From assembly GCF_022815905.2 (NCBI RefSeq), contig NZ_CP119327.1, positions 806,001 to 870,000 of the forward strand: a stretch of 64,000 nucleotides of DNA. Reading direction: 5' to 3'. Positions within the stretch are counted from its first letter, which is position 1. Each line of letters opens with the position of its first letter. The notes beneath the pieces are model-generated. The model was not told the DNA's origin and made no database searches. It worked only from the letters and a program-made list of their open reading frames with translations. The DNA comes from Staphylococcus sp. NRL 16/872. GTDB taxonomy: Bacteria; Bacillota; Bacilli; Staphylococcales; Staphylococcaceae. This document shows positions 1 to 9,295 of the stretch, piece by piece. Both the position numbers and the translations under genes were made by a program.

Positions 1-24
1 GTTGAATCGTGAAGGACTCCTTAA
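1..24 (+). promoter_or_regulatory. possible 3' tail of a glmS ribozyme leader (cut by window edge)
   Basis: The first bases contain a short self-complementary AAGGACTCCTT ending about 180 bases before glmS. The last helix of glmS ribozymes in Bacillus ends with a similar GACTCC segment, and Firmicutes glmS genes often carry this glucosamine-6-phosphate-activated self-cleaving RNA. The catalytic core would lie outside the window, so this is only a hint. The rest of bases 25-201 is AT-rich leader in which I see no other clear element. Confidence 0.22.
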
Positions 25-201
25 CTTTTATTTTTTGTAGAATTTTATATTGGTTATGTTTAAGTTTAAGGGATTGTTTTCGATAATCTAGCTTTAGAAA
101 TTTCAAGAGCATAAATGCTTTATATTGGTTTCTACCTTTAGCTGTGTAAATTTTATAAATCAGATAAAATTTACTTGCCATTAATTGACGGAGGAAATTT
201 T

Positions 202-2007
202 ATGTGCGGAATTGTAGGATATATTGGTTATGATAATGCTAAGGAATTATTATTATCAGGTTTAGAAAAGTTAGAATACAGAGGGTATGACTCTGCAGGA
301 ATTGCAGTAGCTAATGAAGATGGTACAACTGTATTTAAAGAAAAAGGTCGTATTGCAGAATTAAGAAAAGTAGCAGACAGCAACGATGTTGATGGTCACG
401 TAGGAATTGGTCATACTCGTTGGGCCACACATGGTGTACCAAGTACAGTCAACTCTCACCCACACCAATCGAATAATGAACGTTTCACACTTGTTCATAA
501 TGGTGTAATTGAAAATTATGAAGAATTAAAAAATGAATACCTAAAAGATGTTGATTTCAAGTCTGAAACAGATACTGAAGTGATCGTTCAATTAGTTGAG
601 CACTTTTCAAATAAAGGTTTATCAACAGAAGAAGCATTTACTAAAGTAGTATCTTTATTACACGGTTCATATGCTTTAGGTTTATTAGACAACCAAGATG
701 AAGAAACACTGTATGTTGCTAAAAACAAATCACCTTTATTAGTAGGTGTAGGTGAAGGATTTAATGTTATTGCTTCAGATGCTTTAGCAATGATTAAAAT
801 AACTAATCAATATAAAGAAATCCATGACCATGAAATTGTTATCGTTAAAAAAGATAGCGTAACAATCAAAGATCAAGAAGGCAACGTACAAGATCGTGAG
901 ACTTATACTGCTCAAATCGATGCTTCAGATGCAGAAAAAGGCATTTACGATCACTATATGTTAAAAGAAATTAATGAACAACCAGCTGTAATGCGTCGTA
1001 TTATTCAAGAATATGAAGATGAAAACGGTGATCTTAAAATTGATCCTGAAATCGTTAAAGATGTTGCAGCTGCAGATCGTATCTATGTTATTGCAGCAGG
1101 TACAAGTTACCATGCCGGTTTAGTAGGTAAAGAATATTTAGAAAAATGGGCTGGTGTACCAACTGAAGTACACGTTGCTTCAGAATTTGTTTACAATATG
1201 CCTTTACTTTCTGAAAAACCTTTATTCATCTACATTTCACAATCAGGTGAAACAGCTGATAGTCGTGCCGTTTTAGTTGAAACAAATAAACTAGGCCATA
1301 AATCATTAACAGTTACTAACGTAGCTGGTTCAACATTATCTCGTGAAGCGGATCATACGTTATTATTACATGCTGGGCCTGAAATTGCTGTTGCATCTAC
1401 TAAAGCTTATACAGCTCAAATTGCTGTGTTATCTATCCTTTCACAAGTAGTTGCTAAAGAACATGGTCGTGACAATGATATTGATTTATTAAGAGAATTA
1501 GCAAAAGTAACAACTGCAATTGAAACAATTGTAGATGATACGCCTAAAATGGAACAAATTGCTACTGATTTCTTAGAATCAACTCGTAATGCTTTCTTCA
1601 TTGGACGTACAATGGATTACAATGTAAGTTTAGAAGGTGCATTAAAACTTAAAGAAATTTCATATATCCAAGCTGAAGGATTTGCTGGTGGGGAATTAAA
1701 ACACGGTACAATCGCATTAATCGAAGAAGGTACGCCTGTTATTGCATTAGCAACTCAAGAAAAGGTTAACTTATCAATTCGTGGTAATGTTAAAGAAGTT
1801 GTTGCACGTGGTGCTAATCCATGTATCATTTCTATGGAAGGTTTAGAAAAAGAAGGCGATACGTATGTGATCCCTCATGTACATGAATTATTAACACCAT
1901 TAGTATCAGTAGTTACATTACAATTAATTTCTTACTTTGCTGCATTACACAGAGGCTTAGACGTAGATAAACCACGTAACTTAGCTAAATCTGTAACAGT
2001 GGAATAA
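202..2007 (+). CDS. glmS: glutamine--fructose-6-phosphate aminotransferase (isomerizing)
   Basis: Makes glucosamine-6-phosphate from fructose-6-phosphate and glutamine, the first step towards UDP-GlcNAc for peptidoglycan and teichoic acid. The protein is 601 aa, normal for the family. It starts MCGIVGY, so the catalytic Cys is exposed once Met is removed; the N-terminal half is a class II glutamine amidotransferase domain ([16 protein letters not shown] motifs), followed by two SIS sugar-isomerase domains and the C-terminal KSVTVE typical of GlmS. I start at the ATG at 202, after GGAGG at 190-194; an earlier in-frame TTG at 175 lacks a ribosome site and would precede the essential Cys. A terminator follows. 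Confidence 0.98.
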   Translation: MCGIVGYIGYDNAKELLLSGLEKLEYRGYDSAGIAVANEDGTTVFKEKGRIAELRKVADSNDVDGHVGIGHTRWATHGVPSTVNSHPHQSNNERFTLVHNGVIENYEELKNEYLKDVDFKSETDTEVIVQLVEHFSNKGLSTEEAFTKVVSLLHGSYALGLLDNQDEETLYVAKNKSPLLVGVGEGFNVIASDALAMIKITNQYKEIHDHEIVIVKKDSVTIKDQEGNVQDRETYTAQIDASDAEKGIYDHYMLKEINEQPAVMRRIIQEYEDENGDLKIDPEIVKDVAAADRIYVIAAGTSYHAGLVGKEYLEKWAGVPTEVHVASEFVYNMPLLSEKPLFIYISQSGETADSRAVLVETNKLGHKSLTVTNVAGSTLSREADHTLLLHAGPEIAVASTKAYTAQIAVLSILSQVVAKEHGRDNDIDLLRELAKVTTAIETIVDDTPKMEQIATDFLESTRNAFFIGRTMDYNVSLEGALKLKEISYIQAEGFAGGELKHGTIALIEEGTPVIALATQEKVNLSIRGNVKEVVARGANPCIISMEGLEKEGDTYVIPHVHELLTPLVSVVTLQLISYFAALHRGLDVDKPRNLAKSVTVE

Positions 2008-2033
2008 CAGTTTGTACGAATAATAATTTTTAT

Positions 2034-2069
2034 AACAGCCTAATGAGATGCCTCATTAGGTTGTTTTTT
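2034..2069 (+). terminator. intrinsic terminator of glmS
   Basis: A 14-bp stem (2034-2047 with 2052-2065, one G-U pair) with a 4-base loop, ending in a run of T. Confidence 0.9.
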
Positions 2070-2151
2070 GTATATAGGAAACTAAAAATATGATTTTGAA
2101 TAATTATCTGAATTGTCTTACAATATTATTATTGCGAGACGGGGTGTTTTG

Positions 2152-2964
2152 ATGTTAATATCTTTGGAAAATATTAGTAAAAAGAAGCAGGGTAAATTAA
2201 TTCTTAATCAATTATCATGGGAAATCAATGAAGGTGATAAATGGGTATTATATGGTTTAAATGGTGCCGGTAAAACTACGCTCTTAAATATATTAAATGG
2301 TTATGATTCTATTACAGAAGGCACTATTAATCTTTTTGGGATGCAACCCGGACGTCAAGGCTATTCTGTTGAAAAGGTGAGAGAACAAATAGGATTTGTA
2401 TCATCAAGTTTATTAGAAAAGTTTCAAGAAGGTGAAACTGTATTAGATGTTGTTATAAGTGGGGCATTTAAATCTATAGGTGTTTATAAGGAAGTAAATG
2501 AAGCGTTATTTAAAGAAGCTGAATCTTTATTACAAATAGTGGGTATGTATGATTTACAGCATCAATTTATAGGGTATTTGTCTACGGGTCAAAAACAAAA
2601 GGTAATGATTGCACGCGCATTGATGAATCATCCTAAATTGCTTATTTTAGATGAACCTGCTTCAGGACTAGATTTTATTGCACGTGAAACGCTATTTGCT
2701 ACCTTAGAACAATTAAATCAAGCATATCCCTTACTCTCTATCATTTACGTAACACATTTCATTGAAGAAGTTATTCCGTTATTTGATAAAATATTTTTAT
2801 TAAAAGAAGGGAAATGCTTTAAACAGGGAGATATTAACGATATTCTTAATAGTGACATAATGTCTCGAATGTTTAGGGTGAACGTAGAAGTAATAAAATA
2901 CCATCAACGTTGGAGTCTATTTTTGAAAAATAAGCATGATAAAAATTATACGGAGGGTACATAA
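2152..2964 (+). CDS. ABC transporter ATP-binding protein (unassigned substrate)
   Basis: A 270-aa ABC ATPase. Walker A GLNGAGKTT is at about residues 35-43, a Q-loop lies near 80, the signature reads LSTGQ instead of the usual LSGGQ, and Walker B with LLILDEP and a downstream switch His (YVTHF) are intact, so it should hydrolyse ATP. It resembles the YlmA/ModF-like stand-alone ATPases. No permease or binding protein lies beside it; only 3 bases separate it from the HAD hydrolase downstream, so the two are probably co-transcribed. Start chosen at ATG 2152 after GGGGTG. The substrate cannot be told from sequence. Confidence 0.9.
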   Translation: MLISLENISKKKQGKLILNQLSWEINEGDKWVLYGLNGAGKTTLLNILNGYDSITEGTINLFGMQPGRQGYSVEKVREQIGFVSSSLLEKFQEGETVLDVVISGAFKSIGVYKEVNEALFKEAESLLQIVGMYDLQHQFIGYLSTGQKQKVMIARALMNHPKLLILDEPASGLDFIARETLFATLEQLNQAYPLLSIIYVTHFIEEVIPLFDKIFLLKEGKCFKQGDINDILNSDIMSRMFRVNVEVIKYHQRWSLFLKNKHDKNYTEGT

Positions 2965-2967
2965 ATA

Positions 2968-3825
2968 ATGACAGAAAAAACAAAAGCTATATTTTTAGAT
3001 ATGGATGGCACAATTTTACATGAAAATAACCAAGCGTCTCTTAAAACGAAAGAAGTTATTGATGCTTTAAGAGATAAAGGGTTAAAAGTATTCTTAGCTA
3101 CAGGCCGTTCATATTCTGAAATTGAGAACTTAGTACCTCAAGGATTTAAAGTAGATGGCATTATCAGTTCAAATGGCACTAGTGGGGAAATAGATGGTAA
3201 AAACTTATTCCAACATAGTCTATTAACAGATAGTGTGAAAAAAATTGTGAGTTTAGCGCAACAGCAACATATTTATTATGAAGTATTTCCATTTGATAAA
3301 ATGCGTATTGCTTTAAAAGAAGATAAACAATGGATGGACGAAATGATTCAAGGAGATACACCTCCTAATAATGTAAGTGAAAGTGAATGGAAATCAAGAC
3401 GAGATGCTATGGCAGGAAAGATTGATTGGCAGGAAGATATTGTAGAGGATCAATTTGCTAAAATTTACTTATTCAGTGATAACTTAAATAAAATTACAAA
3501 CTTTAGAGATGAATTAATACAAAATAAAGTTTTATTAAACATTAGTGTTTCTAACTCATCTAGATTTAATGCTGAGACGATGGCTTATAACACTGATAAA
3601 GGCACGGGTATAAAAGAGATGATTGAACATTTTAAAATTAAGCAAGAAGAGACCCTTGTTATTGGCGATAGCGATAATGATAGAGCTATGTTTGCGTATG
3701 GTGGATATTGTGTTGCCATGAAGAATGCACGTCCAGAAATTAAAGAATTAACAGATGATGTGACGTCATTAACAAATGAAGAAGATGGGGCAGCATTGTA
3801 TTTAGAGGGAAAATTCTTAAAATAA
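2968..3825 (+). CDS. Cof-type HAD-superfamily hydrolase
   Basis: A 285-aa haloacid-dehalogenase-type phosphatase. Motif I is DMDGT (Asp11 nucleophile, Asp13 acid/base), and the distal acidic motif is GDSDNDRAMF near residue 235; the C2 cap between them marks the Cof/YidA subgroup, which removes phosphate from sugar phosphates or flavin/pyridoxal nucleotides. The exact substrate is unknown. It starts 4 bases after the preceding ABC ATPase gene with GGAGGG upstream, so it sits in the same small operon, and it is closed by a strong terminator. Confidence 0.92.
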   Translation: MTEKTKAIFLDMDGTILHENNQASLKTKEVIDALRDKGLKVFLATGRSYSEIENLVPQGFKVDGIISSNGTSGEIDGKNLFQHSLLTDSVKKIVSLAQQQHIYYEVFPFDKMRIALKEDKQWMDEMIQGDTPPNNVSESEWKSRRDAMAGKIDWQEDIVEDQFAKIYLFSDNLNKITNFRDELIQNKVLLNISVSNSSRFNAETMAYNTDKGTGIKEMIEHFKIKQEETLVIGDSDNDRAMFAYGGYCVAMKNARPEIKELTDDVTSLTNEEDGAALYLEGKFLK

Positions 3826-3832
3826 GGGTATA

Positions 3833-3866
3833 AAAAATCATCGGCAATAATGAACCGATGATTTTT
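3833..3866. terminator. bidirectional intrinsic terminator
   Basis: A perfect 12-bp stem (3833-3844 with 3855-3866) that carries A-runs on its 5' side and T-runs on its 3' side, lying between two converging genes. Confidence 0.88.
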
Positions 3867-3880
3867 ATTAAACATATATA

Positions 3881-4951
3881 TTATTTTTTATCTGAATGTT
3901 GGTTAACTTTATCTGTTACTACTTCAGATTGATTTTTAATTTTATCATTAACACTTGTAGATTCTTTTGCTTCATTATTTATTGAATTGTTATTAGTTGT
4001 TTTTTGTTTTTTCTCATCTTTATTTAATTTTTTCTTTTTATGAGTTTTGTCTAATTTTTCTCCACGTTTTAAGAAGTATTGAACAATACCCATTAAAATT
4101 ACAAAATAAAGAACTAAACGTAAAATCAAAATAATGACTTGAGCAACAATCATAATGATTTGAGCAACATTTTGAGACATATTACCTGTTGCTACTGAAA
4201 TTAAAGTGCCTAATGGTTGAGAAATAATAATGATTACTAAATTGATTAAAATAACTGCAATAAAGAATTTAAACCAAGTTTTATTGCCATTTTTAATACC
4301 ATTAAAGCCTTCTTTAAAGTGTTTAATCGCACTTAATTCATTATTCTGTGATAATGAAACTGTATAATTAATCATCCAAATAAAGAAGAACCAATAAATT
4401 AATGATAATATAAGCCCCATAATAATCACGAATATAATTTGTGCTGTTAATAAAATTCCCATTGCATTATCAGAGGTACTTACTGATTGTTGCAGTGACG
4501 TAAATATTGGGGTTAAAGCTTTGTTAAATAAGAAATTTAATCCCATTGTAATTAAATACATAATGATATATAGCACTATTGAAAGTAGTGCTAAAATAAC
4601 ACTTTTAATATATTTACCTTTTTTGAAAGCAAAAAATAAGTCACTAAAACTTACTGTTTCTCTTTTTATTGCTTTAGCCATTACATTAAAAGCGCCTGCA
4701 AGTAATTGATAACCTAAGAATATAAAGAAAAGCACTCCTAATATAAATAGTAAAATCATTGTAAATAAAGGTAAACCAGTGGGTTGTTGAAGTTGTGTTG
4801 CTATTTGCATTTCCATAAATGTACGAATAAATGCCATTCTAGCAACGTTAAAGATCGCAAATACAATTAGAAAACTAACTATACTAAATAGAATAGTTTT
4901 TAAAATTTGCGATTTAGCATTTTTGAATGCCAAACTATGATAGTTAAACAA
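3881..4951 (-). CDS. polytopic membrane protein with charged cytoplasmic tail, function unknown
   Basis: A 356-aa protein with about six or seven hydrophobic segments between residues 15 and 290, followed by a roughly 65-residue hydrophilic tail rich in Lys, Asn, Ser and Glu (KKKK, NNNS repeats) that is probably cytoplasmic. I recognise no catalytic motif; the layout recalls glycerophosphodiester-phosphodiesterase-type or DUF975-like integral membrane proteins, but this is not firm. I start at TTG 4951, because AAAGGAG lies 8 bases upstream; an upstream ATG at 4990 would put the ribosome site inside the gene. It is monocistronic and converges on the HAD gene. Confidence 0.72.
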   Translation of the reverse strand: MFNYHSLAFKNAKSQILKTILFSIVSFLIVFAIFNVARMAFIRTFMEMQIATQLQQPTGLPLFTMILLFILGVLFFIFLGYQLLAGAFNVMAKAIKRETVSFSDLFFAFKKGKYIKSVILALLSIVLYIIMYLITMGLNFLFNKALTPIFTSLQQSVSTSDNAMGILLTAQIIFVIIMGLILSLIYWFFFIWMINYTVSLSQNNELSAIKHFKEGFNGIKNGNKTWFKFFIAVILINLVIIIISQPLGTLISVATGNMSQNVAQIIMIVAQVIILILRLVLYFVILMGIVQYFLKRGEKLDKTHKKKKLNKDEKKQKTTNNNSINNEAKESTSVNDKIKNQSEVVTDKVNQHSDKK

Positions 4952-5080
4952 TATAAGCACTCCTTTACTGTAATATAAACACAATATCAAAATTTACGAG
5001 TTTTTTAAATTAATATCTAACAAATTTGAAGATTAAGTGTTAAAATGTCCTAATGATTGAATTGGAAGGGAGAAATGGCC

Positions 5081-5812
5081 ATGAAATTTGCTATTATTAC
5101 TGATGTACATGGTAACTTTGATGCGTTACAAACTGTTTTAGATGACATTGATAGTAGGGAAGATATTGATAAAATTTATAACTTAGGTGATAACATCGGT
5201 ATTGGTCATGAAACTAATAAAGTGCTAGATACGATATTTGAACGTGACGATATGGAAATTATTGCTGGTAATCATGATGAAGCGGTGATGTCATTAGTGA
5301 ATAATACGCCGTATCCTGAGGATTTAAAAGATAAATTTTATGATCATCATCAATGGATTAAAGGTCATATGGATGAAGAGTACTTTGATCAATTAAATTT
5401 ACTTCCTAGATATATCGAAACAACAATTTGTGGAAAAAAGCTGTTGTTTATTCATTATGAAATTGAAAATGAAAAATTTGAATTAAGAATTGATGAACAA
5501 CCTTTTAGTCCTATTGTAAATAATGAAAAAGAAAGCATCATAGAATTATTTAATGATAAAGAAGCTGATTTAATCGCTTTTGGTCATAATCATCAATTAC
5601 ATTTATATGATGATAATCAAACCATTTATTTTAACCCAGGTTCAGTTGGTCTTAATAATGGGGCTAATGCTGTTTATGGGATTGTAACTATTACGGAAAA
5701 TAAATGCTCAGTAGAAAGAGTGAAACTCACATATGATAACGAAGAATTTCTACAAGGGTTTGACGAGAAGAAAGTGCCAGCAAAACAATTAATTTTTGAT
5801 AAATTTTTATAA
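5081..5812 (+). CDS. metallophosphoesterase (calcineurin-like, YfcE/DevT-like)
   Basis: A 243-aa protein with the complete metal-binding set of calcineurin-like phosphoesterases: DVHGN near the N-terminus, GDNIG, GNHDEA and, near residue 180, GHNHQ. It belongs with single-domain bacterial phosphodiesterases of unknown physiological substrate. Of two close ATGs, 5081 is preferred since AAGGGAG then sits 8 bases upstream; the ATG at 5075 would be only 2 bases from it. It is divergently placed from the membrane-protein gene, followed by a perfect terminator hairpin, and appears monocistronic. Confidence 0.9.
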   Translation: MKFAIITDVHGNFDALQTVLDDIDSREDIDKIYNLGDNIGIGHETNKVLDTIFERDDMEIIAGNHDEAVMSLVNNTPYPEDLKDKFYDHHQWIKGHMDEEYFDQLNLLPRYIETTICGKKLLFIHYEIENEKFELRIDEQPFSPIVNNEKESIIELFNDKEADLIAFGHNHQLHLYDDNQTIYFNPGSVGLNNGANAVYGIVTITENKCSVERVKLTYDNEEFLQGFDEKKVPAKQLIFDKFL

Positions 5813-5819
5813 GTAAACT

Positions 5820-5860
5820 TAAGCCGAGTGAAAATAAAAACTATATTTTCACTCGGCTTA
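5820..5860. terminator. bidirectional intrinsic terminator
   Basis: A perfect 16-bp inverted repeat (5820-5835 with 5845-5860) between the converging phosphoesterase and czrB genes. Confidence 0.85.
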
Positions 5861-5867
5861 TTCACGT

Positions 5868-6836
5868 TTAGTGTTCATGTGAATGATGATGTTCAAGTTC
5901 GTGGTGTAAACCTGAACATAGAATAGAATCATCATGTTTATGTTTAGGTGTTTCAAGTTGAATTGTCATATGTTGAATATTTAAATGGCTTAAATCATGT
6001 TCTATCTCTTCAAGTATTTGTTCGCATTTTTCAACAGTAAGAGATTCACTCACTACAGCGTGACAACTTAATGCATTCATATCATTTGAAATTGTCCATA
6101 CATGATAGTCATGCACATTTTGAATATCTTTATGTGAGGTGATTGCTAAGATGACTTCATCTAAATCTACATCACTTGGCGTACCTTCCATGAGTATATT
6201 TAAAGATGAAAAGGTAATGCCGTAAGCACTTTTTAAAATTAATAAAGATACAAGGATACTTGCAATAGGGTCGGCAACAGTGAAATTAAAAGCCCAAATA
6301 AGGAGAGCAGCAATAATCGCCCCCAAAGAACCTAATAAGTCACCTAGTACGTGTATAAAAGCACCACGCATATTCAAATTATGTGAAGTGTCGCCACCTC
6401 TAAACATGATTATTGCTACTATAATATTGACGATTAAGCCTATAATACTAATAATAAACATCTCAGTAGATTGTACTTCCGGTGGTGCGAAAAATCTTTT
6501 CACCGCTTCGACAATAATGATGATACTAATAACGAATAAAGTTATTCCATTGAATAGTGCAGCTAGGACTTCAAAACGTTTATAGCCAAATGTTTTAGTT
6601 GTGGTTGCATTTTTTTCAGCATAAATAAAAGCAACTAAAGCTACGCCGAGTGACACGGTGTCACTAAACATATGCAGTCCATCAGAAAGTAAGGCTAAGC
6701 TGTTAGCAATAAAGCCACCAATAATTTCAATGATCATAAAAAGTCCGATAATAATAAATGAAATCGCTAATATTTTTTTATTATTTGTATGCACATGACT
6801 ATGAACATGTGTGTGGGAATGTGAATGATTAGTCAT
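5868..6836 (-). CDS. czrB: zinc/cobalt cation efflux protein, CDF family
   Basis: A 322-aa cation diffusion facilitator that exports Zn(II) (and Co) in exchange for protons. His-rich stretches occur at the N-terminus (SHSHTHVHSHVH) and C-terminus (HHELEHHHSHEH), six membrane helices lie in between with the transport-site motifs SDGLHMFSD and HVLGD, and a cytoplasmic ferredoxin-like domain follows. The start at 6836 follows GAGGTGA, which lies inside the end of czrA; one base separates the czrA stop from this ATG, so translation is coupled. With czrA upstream it forms the classic staphylococcal zinc-resistance operon. Confidence 0.95.
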   Translation of the reverse strand: MTNHSHSHTHVHSHVHTNNKKILAISFIIIGLFMIIEIIGGFIANSLALLSDGLHMFSDTVSLGVALVAFIYAEKNATTTKTFGYKRFEVLAALFNGITLFVISIIIIVEAVKRFFAPPEVQSTEMFIISIIGLIVNIIVAIIMFRGGDTSHNLNMRGAFIHVLGDLLGSLGAIIAALLIWAFNFTVADPIASILVSLLILKSAYGITFSSLNILMEGTPSDVDLDEVILAITSHKDIQNVHDYHVWTISNDMNALSCHAVVSESLTVEKCEQILEEIEHDLSHLNIQHMTIQLETPKHKHDDSILCSGLHHELEHHHSHEH

Positions 6837-6837
6837 T

Positions 6838-7173
6838 TTAATGGTCACCTCTTGGATGTTTAGCATGATGCATTGCTTGTTTTAATAAATTAGAAACATG
6901 TTGATCATCAATAGAATAAATCATGGATTGACCATGTCTAGAAGATTTAACAAGATGTGCTTGTTTTAAAATCTTTAATTGATGAGATACATTCGATTGC
7001 GACAAGTTTAACGCATGCGTAATATGACCTACGCTTGATTCACCTTGTTGCAAAAGCTCCATAATTCTTAATCTATTGTAATCACTTAATGCTTTGAAAA
7101 TTTCAGTTACTCTAGTTAACGTCATTTCATTATTTTTATCTTCAGTTGCATACTCTGAAAACTGAGTAGACAT
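6838..7173 (-). CDS. czrA: zinc-responsive ArsR/SmtB-family repressor
   Basis: A 111-aa winged-helix repressor very similar to S. aureus CzrA, with a longer acidic N-terminus. The DNA-recognition segment reads NLSQSNVSHQLK, and the alpha-5 zinc site is intact: Asp90, His92, His103 and His106 correspond to D84/H86/H97/H100 of CzrA. Zinc binding across the dimer releases operator DNA and induces czrAB. The first gene of a two-gene operon; the promoter and a perfect operator-like inverted repeat lie just upstream, so autoregulation is likely. Confidence 0.95.
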   Translation of the reverse strand: MSTQFSEYATEDKNNEMTLTRVTEIFKALSDYNRLRIMELLQQGESSVGHITHALNLSQSNVSHQLKILKQAHLVKSSRHGQSMIYSIDDQHVSNLLKQAMHHAKHPRGDH

Positions 7174-7192
7174 AATATCACGCCTAACATAT

Positions 7193-7220
7193 TAATATAT
7201 GAATGTATTTTCATATATTA
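7193..7220. promoter_or_regulatory. CzrA operator candidate (perfect inverted repeat)
   Basis: Two perfect 11-base arms, TAATATATGAA and TTCATATATTA, separated by 6 bases. TATGAA-N6-TTCATA is the shape expected for ArsR-family metal sensors such as CzrA. It overlaps the edge of the -10 element and lies about 20 bases before czrA. Confidence 0.8.
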
Positions 7221-7248
7221 ATTTATTACTACTCCTTAAAATTGTCAA
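7220..7248 (-). promoter_or_regulatory. czrAB promoter
   Basis: Read on the minus strand: TTGACA (7248-7243), 17-base spacer, TAAATT (7225-7220). The operator lies immediately downstream, so bound CzrA would block initiation. Confidence 0.65.
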
Positions 7249-7326
7249 ATTGATAATTGAAGTTTTATCAATCACATAGAGTGGTATCAAACAATTATAA
7301 ACATTCACGAAGGAGGACGAGTTTTT

Positions 7327-7983
7327 ATGAGTATTCTAGTTATTGGCGCAAATGGTGGCGTAGGTTCTAAATTAGTTCAACAATTAAAAGATGATAATGT
7401 GACTTTTACAGCTGGTGTGCGTAAAGAAGAACAAGTATCATCATTAAAAGAACAAAATATTGAAGCTACTTTAGTAGATGTTGAAAAAGACAGTATTGAA
7501 GAATTAACAGAAAAATTTAATGGCTTTGATAAAGTTATCTTTTCAGTTGGTTCTGGTGGCAGCACTGGTGCTGACAAAACAATTATTGTTGATTTAGATG
7601 GCGCTGTTAAAGCTATTGAAGCTAGTAAAAAAGCAAATATTAAACATTTTGTAATGGTTTCTACTTACGACTCAAGACGTGAAGCCTTTGATCCTAGTGG
7701 CGATTTAAAACCATATACTATCGCTAAACACTATGCAGACAATCATTTAAGAGAATCTGGTGTGACTTACACAATTGTGCATCCTGGTGGTTTAAAAGAC
7801 GAAGAAGGAACTGGACAAATCGAAGCGGACTTATACTTTGATGGTAGAGGCGTTATTCCACGTGAAGATGTAGCAGCAGTATTAAAAGAAGTTGTGACTT
7901 CTGAAGATAAATATCAAAATCAAGAATTCCAAATTATTACTGGTGATCAAAACATCCAAGAAGCGTTATCTCGTTTCCAATAA
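7327..7983 (+). CDS. NAD(P)-binding atypical short-chain dehydrogenase (SDR_a5 type)
   Basis: A 218-aa single-domain Rossmann protein. The N-terminal ILVIGANGGVG is an NmrA/atypical-SDR nucleotide-binding motif (GxxGxxG), and YTIAKHYAD supplies the Tyr-x3-Lys pair near residue 140. Relatives (YwnB, YhfK and YtfG-like) are NAD(P)H-binding or quinone/stress-related oxidoreductases, but substrates are mostly unknown. A ribosome site AGGAGG lies 9 bases before the ATG. It is divergent from czrAB, monocistronic, and closed by a weak terminator. Confidence 0.85.
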   Translation: MSILVIGANGGVGSKLVQQLKDDNVTFTAGVRKEEQVSSLKEQNIEATLVDVEKDSIEELTEKFNGFDKVIFSVGSGGSTGADKTIIVDLDGAVKAIEASKKANIKHFVMVSTYDSRREAFDPSGDLKPYTIAKHYADNHLRESGVTYTIVHPGGLKDEEGTGQIEADLYFDGRGVIPREDVAAVLKEVVTSEDKYQNQEFQIITGDQNIQEALSRFQ

Positions 7984-8321
7984 AAAGTAAAATCAATGAA
8001 TTTCAAAGAGGATAATATTAAATTCTGAGTAATTTTTTAGAGATAAGGGGCTGGTATTTTGGCCTCTTATTTTTATTGATTTAAGAATTTCTATTAAAAG
8101 TACTTCAAAATTGATATAATAAAAACATAAGTGATTTTTTAAACTGAATTAGTTTCTTTCAACGATTAAACTAAAATTTTAATGAAACGATTAAACCTAT
8201 TGTTTAAATTAAATATTTCATCATTAGTTAGAGCGAAATATTTATTATACATATTAAATAATGAATAAAAGTTTATAAATAACTACGCTACATAATAATT
8301 AGGGTTTTAGGGGGTGCAACA
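7984..8321. other. 338-bp intergenic region before manA
   Basis: It holds a terminator-like hairpin at 8043-8074 and then about 200 bases of AT-rich DNA. An extended -10 sequence TGATATAAT at 8112-8120 may start a long manA leader. I see no ORF with a ribosome site and no riboswitch fold that I recognise. Confidence 0.5.
8043..8074 (+). terminator. probable intrinsic terminator of the SDR gene
   Basis: ATAAGGGG pairs with CCTCTTAT (one G-U) across a 12-base loop, followed by five T. Confidence 0.6.
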
Positions 8322-9254
8322 ATGCCATTATTTTTAAAGCCTATTTTTCATGAAAAAGTATGGGGTGGTAACCAATTACTGCGCTTTAATTATGATATAC
8401 CAAGCGACCAAACTGGAGAGTGTTGGGGCATTTCAGCACATCCAAATGGACGTAATGTTATTCTTAATGGACCATATGCTGATCAAACGTTAGACCGAGT
8501 GTGGAACGATCATAGAGAGTTATTTGGAGATTTTCCAAGTAAAGACTTTCCACTTTTATGCAAAGTTGTAGATGCAAAAGAACCATTATCTGTCCATGTT
8601 CATCCTGATGATGCTTATGCATATGAATTTGAAAATGGACAATACGGTAAATCAGAATGTTGGTATATTATTGATGCTGAAGAAGATGCAGAAATCATAA
8701 TTGGAACTGCATTTGAAAATAAAGAAGCACTTCAAGAAGCAATCGATAGCGATACGCTATTAGAGAACTTAAGAAAGGTAAAAGTAAAACCTGGCGAATT
8801 TTATTTTATTCCCGCAGGCACAATCCATTCTATTGGTGCAGGGATAACAGCATATGAAACAATGCAATCTTCTGATATTTCTTATCGTATATATGACTAT
8901 CACAGAAATCGTCATGATGAAACGTCACTTGACATAGAAAAGGCACTGGATGTAACACAGTTTTTGACAGAAATACCTAGTGTTGTACCTGAAAATGAAA
9001 TTATTGAAAATCATAAATGTAGTCATATCGTTTCAAATGATTTCTTTACAATGGTGAAATGGGAAGTTAGTGGAACATTAAATTATATGAAACCTAGAGA
9101 GTTTTGTTTAGTGTCTGTATTAGAAGGCGAAGGTAATATTATTATAGATGGGGAAATCTTTAAGTTAGAAAAGGGTTCTAATTTTATTTTGACTTCTGAA
9201 GATTTAGATAGTGTGTTTGAAGGTAATTTCACTTTGATTATCAGTTACCTATAG
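8322..9254 (+). CDS. manA: mannose-6-phosphate isomerase, class I
   Basis: Interconverts mannose-6-phosphate and fructose-6-phosphate; zinc-dependent cupin enzyme. The 310-aa length is that of the short Firmicutes form. The N-terminal WGG and ECWGIS motifs, the metal-site VHVHPDD (His92/His94), the SECWY Glu near 112 and the PAGTIHSIG His near 168 are all present. The start ATG at 8322 follows GGGGGTG. No sugar transporter is nearby, so its mannose source is not evident from the neighbourhood. Confidence 0.96.
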   Translation: MPLFLKPIFHEKVWGGNQLLRFNYDIPSDQTGECWGISAHPNGRNVILNGPYADQTLDRVWNDHRELFGDFPSKDFPLLCKVVDAKEPLSVHVHPDDAYAYEFENGQYGKSECWYIIDAEEDAEIIIGTAFENKEALQEAIDSDTLLENLRKVKVKPGEFYFIPAGTIHSIGAGITAYETMQSSDISYRIYDYHRNRHDETSLDIEKALDVTQFLTEIPSVVPENEIIENHKCSHIVSNDFFTMVKWEVSGTLNYMKPREFCLVSVLEGEGNIIIDGEIFKLEKGSNFILTSEDLDSVFEGNFTLIISYL

Positions 9255-9295
9255 CCCATAATAATTTTTAATGAAATTAGTCTAGGAGTGTTTTA

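Noticed and set aside
7249..7272. ATTGATA/TATCAAT inverted repeat upstream of the SDR gene as an operator
   Set aside because: Short, AT-rich arms are expected by chance here and one arm overlaps the czr -35 region; too weak to list as a feature.
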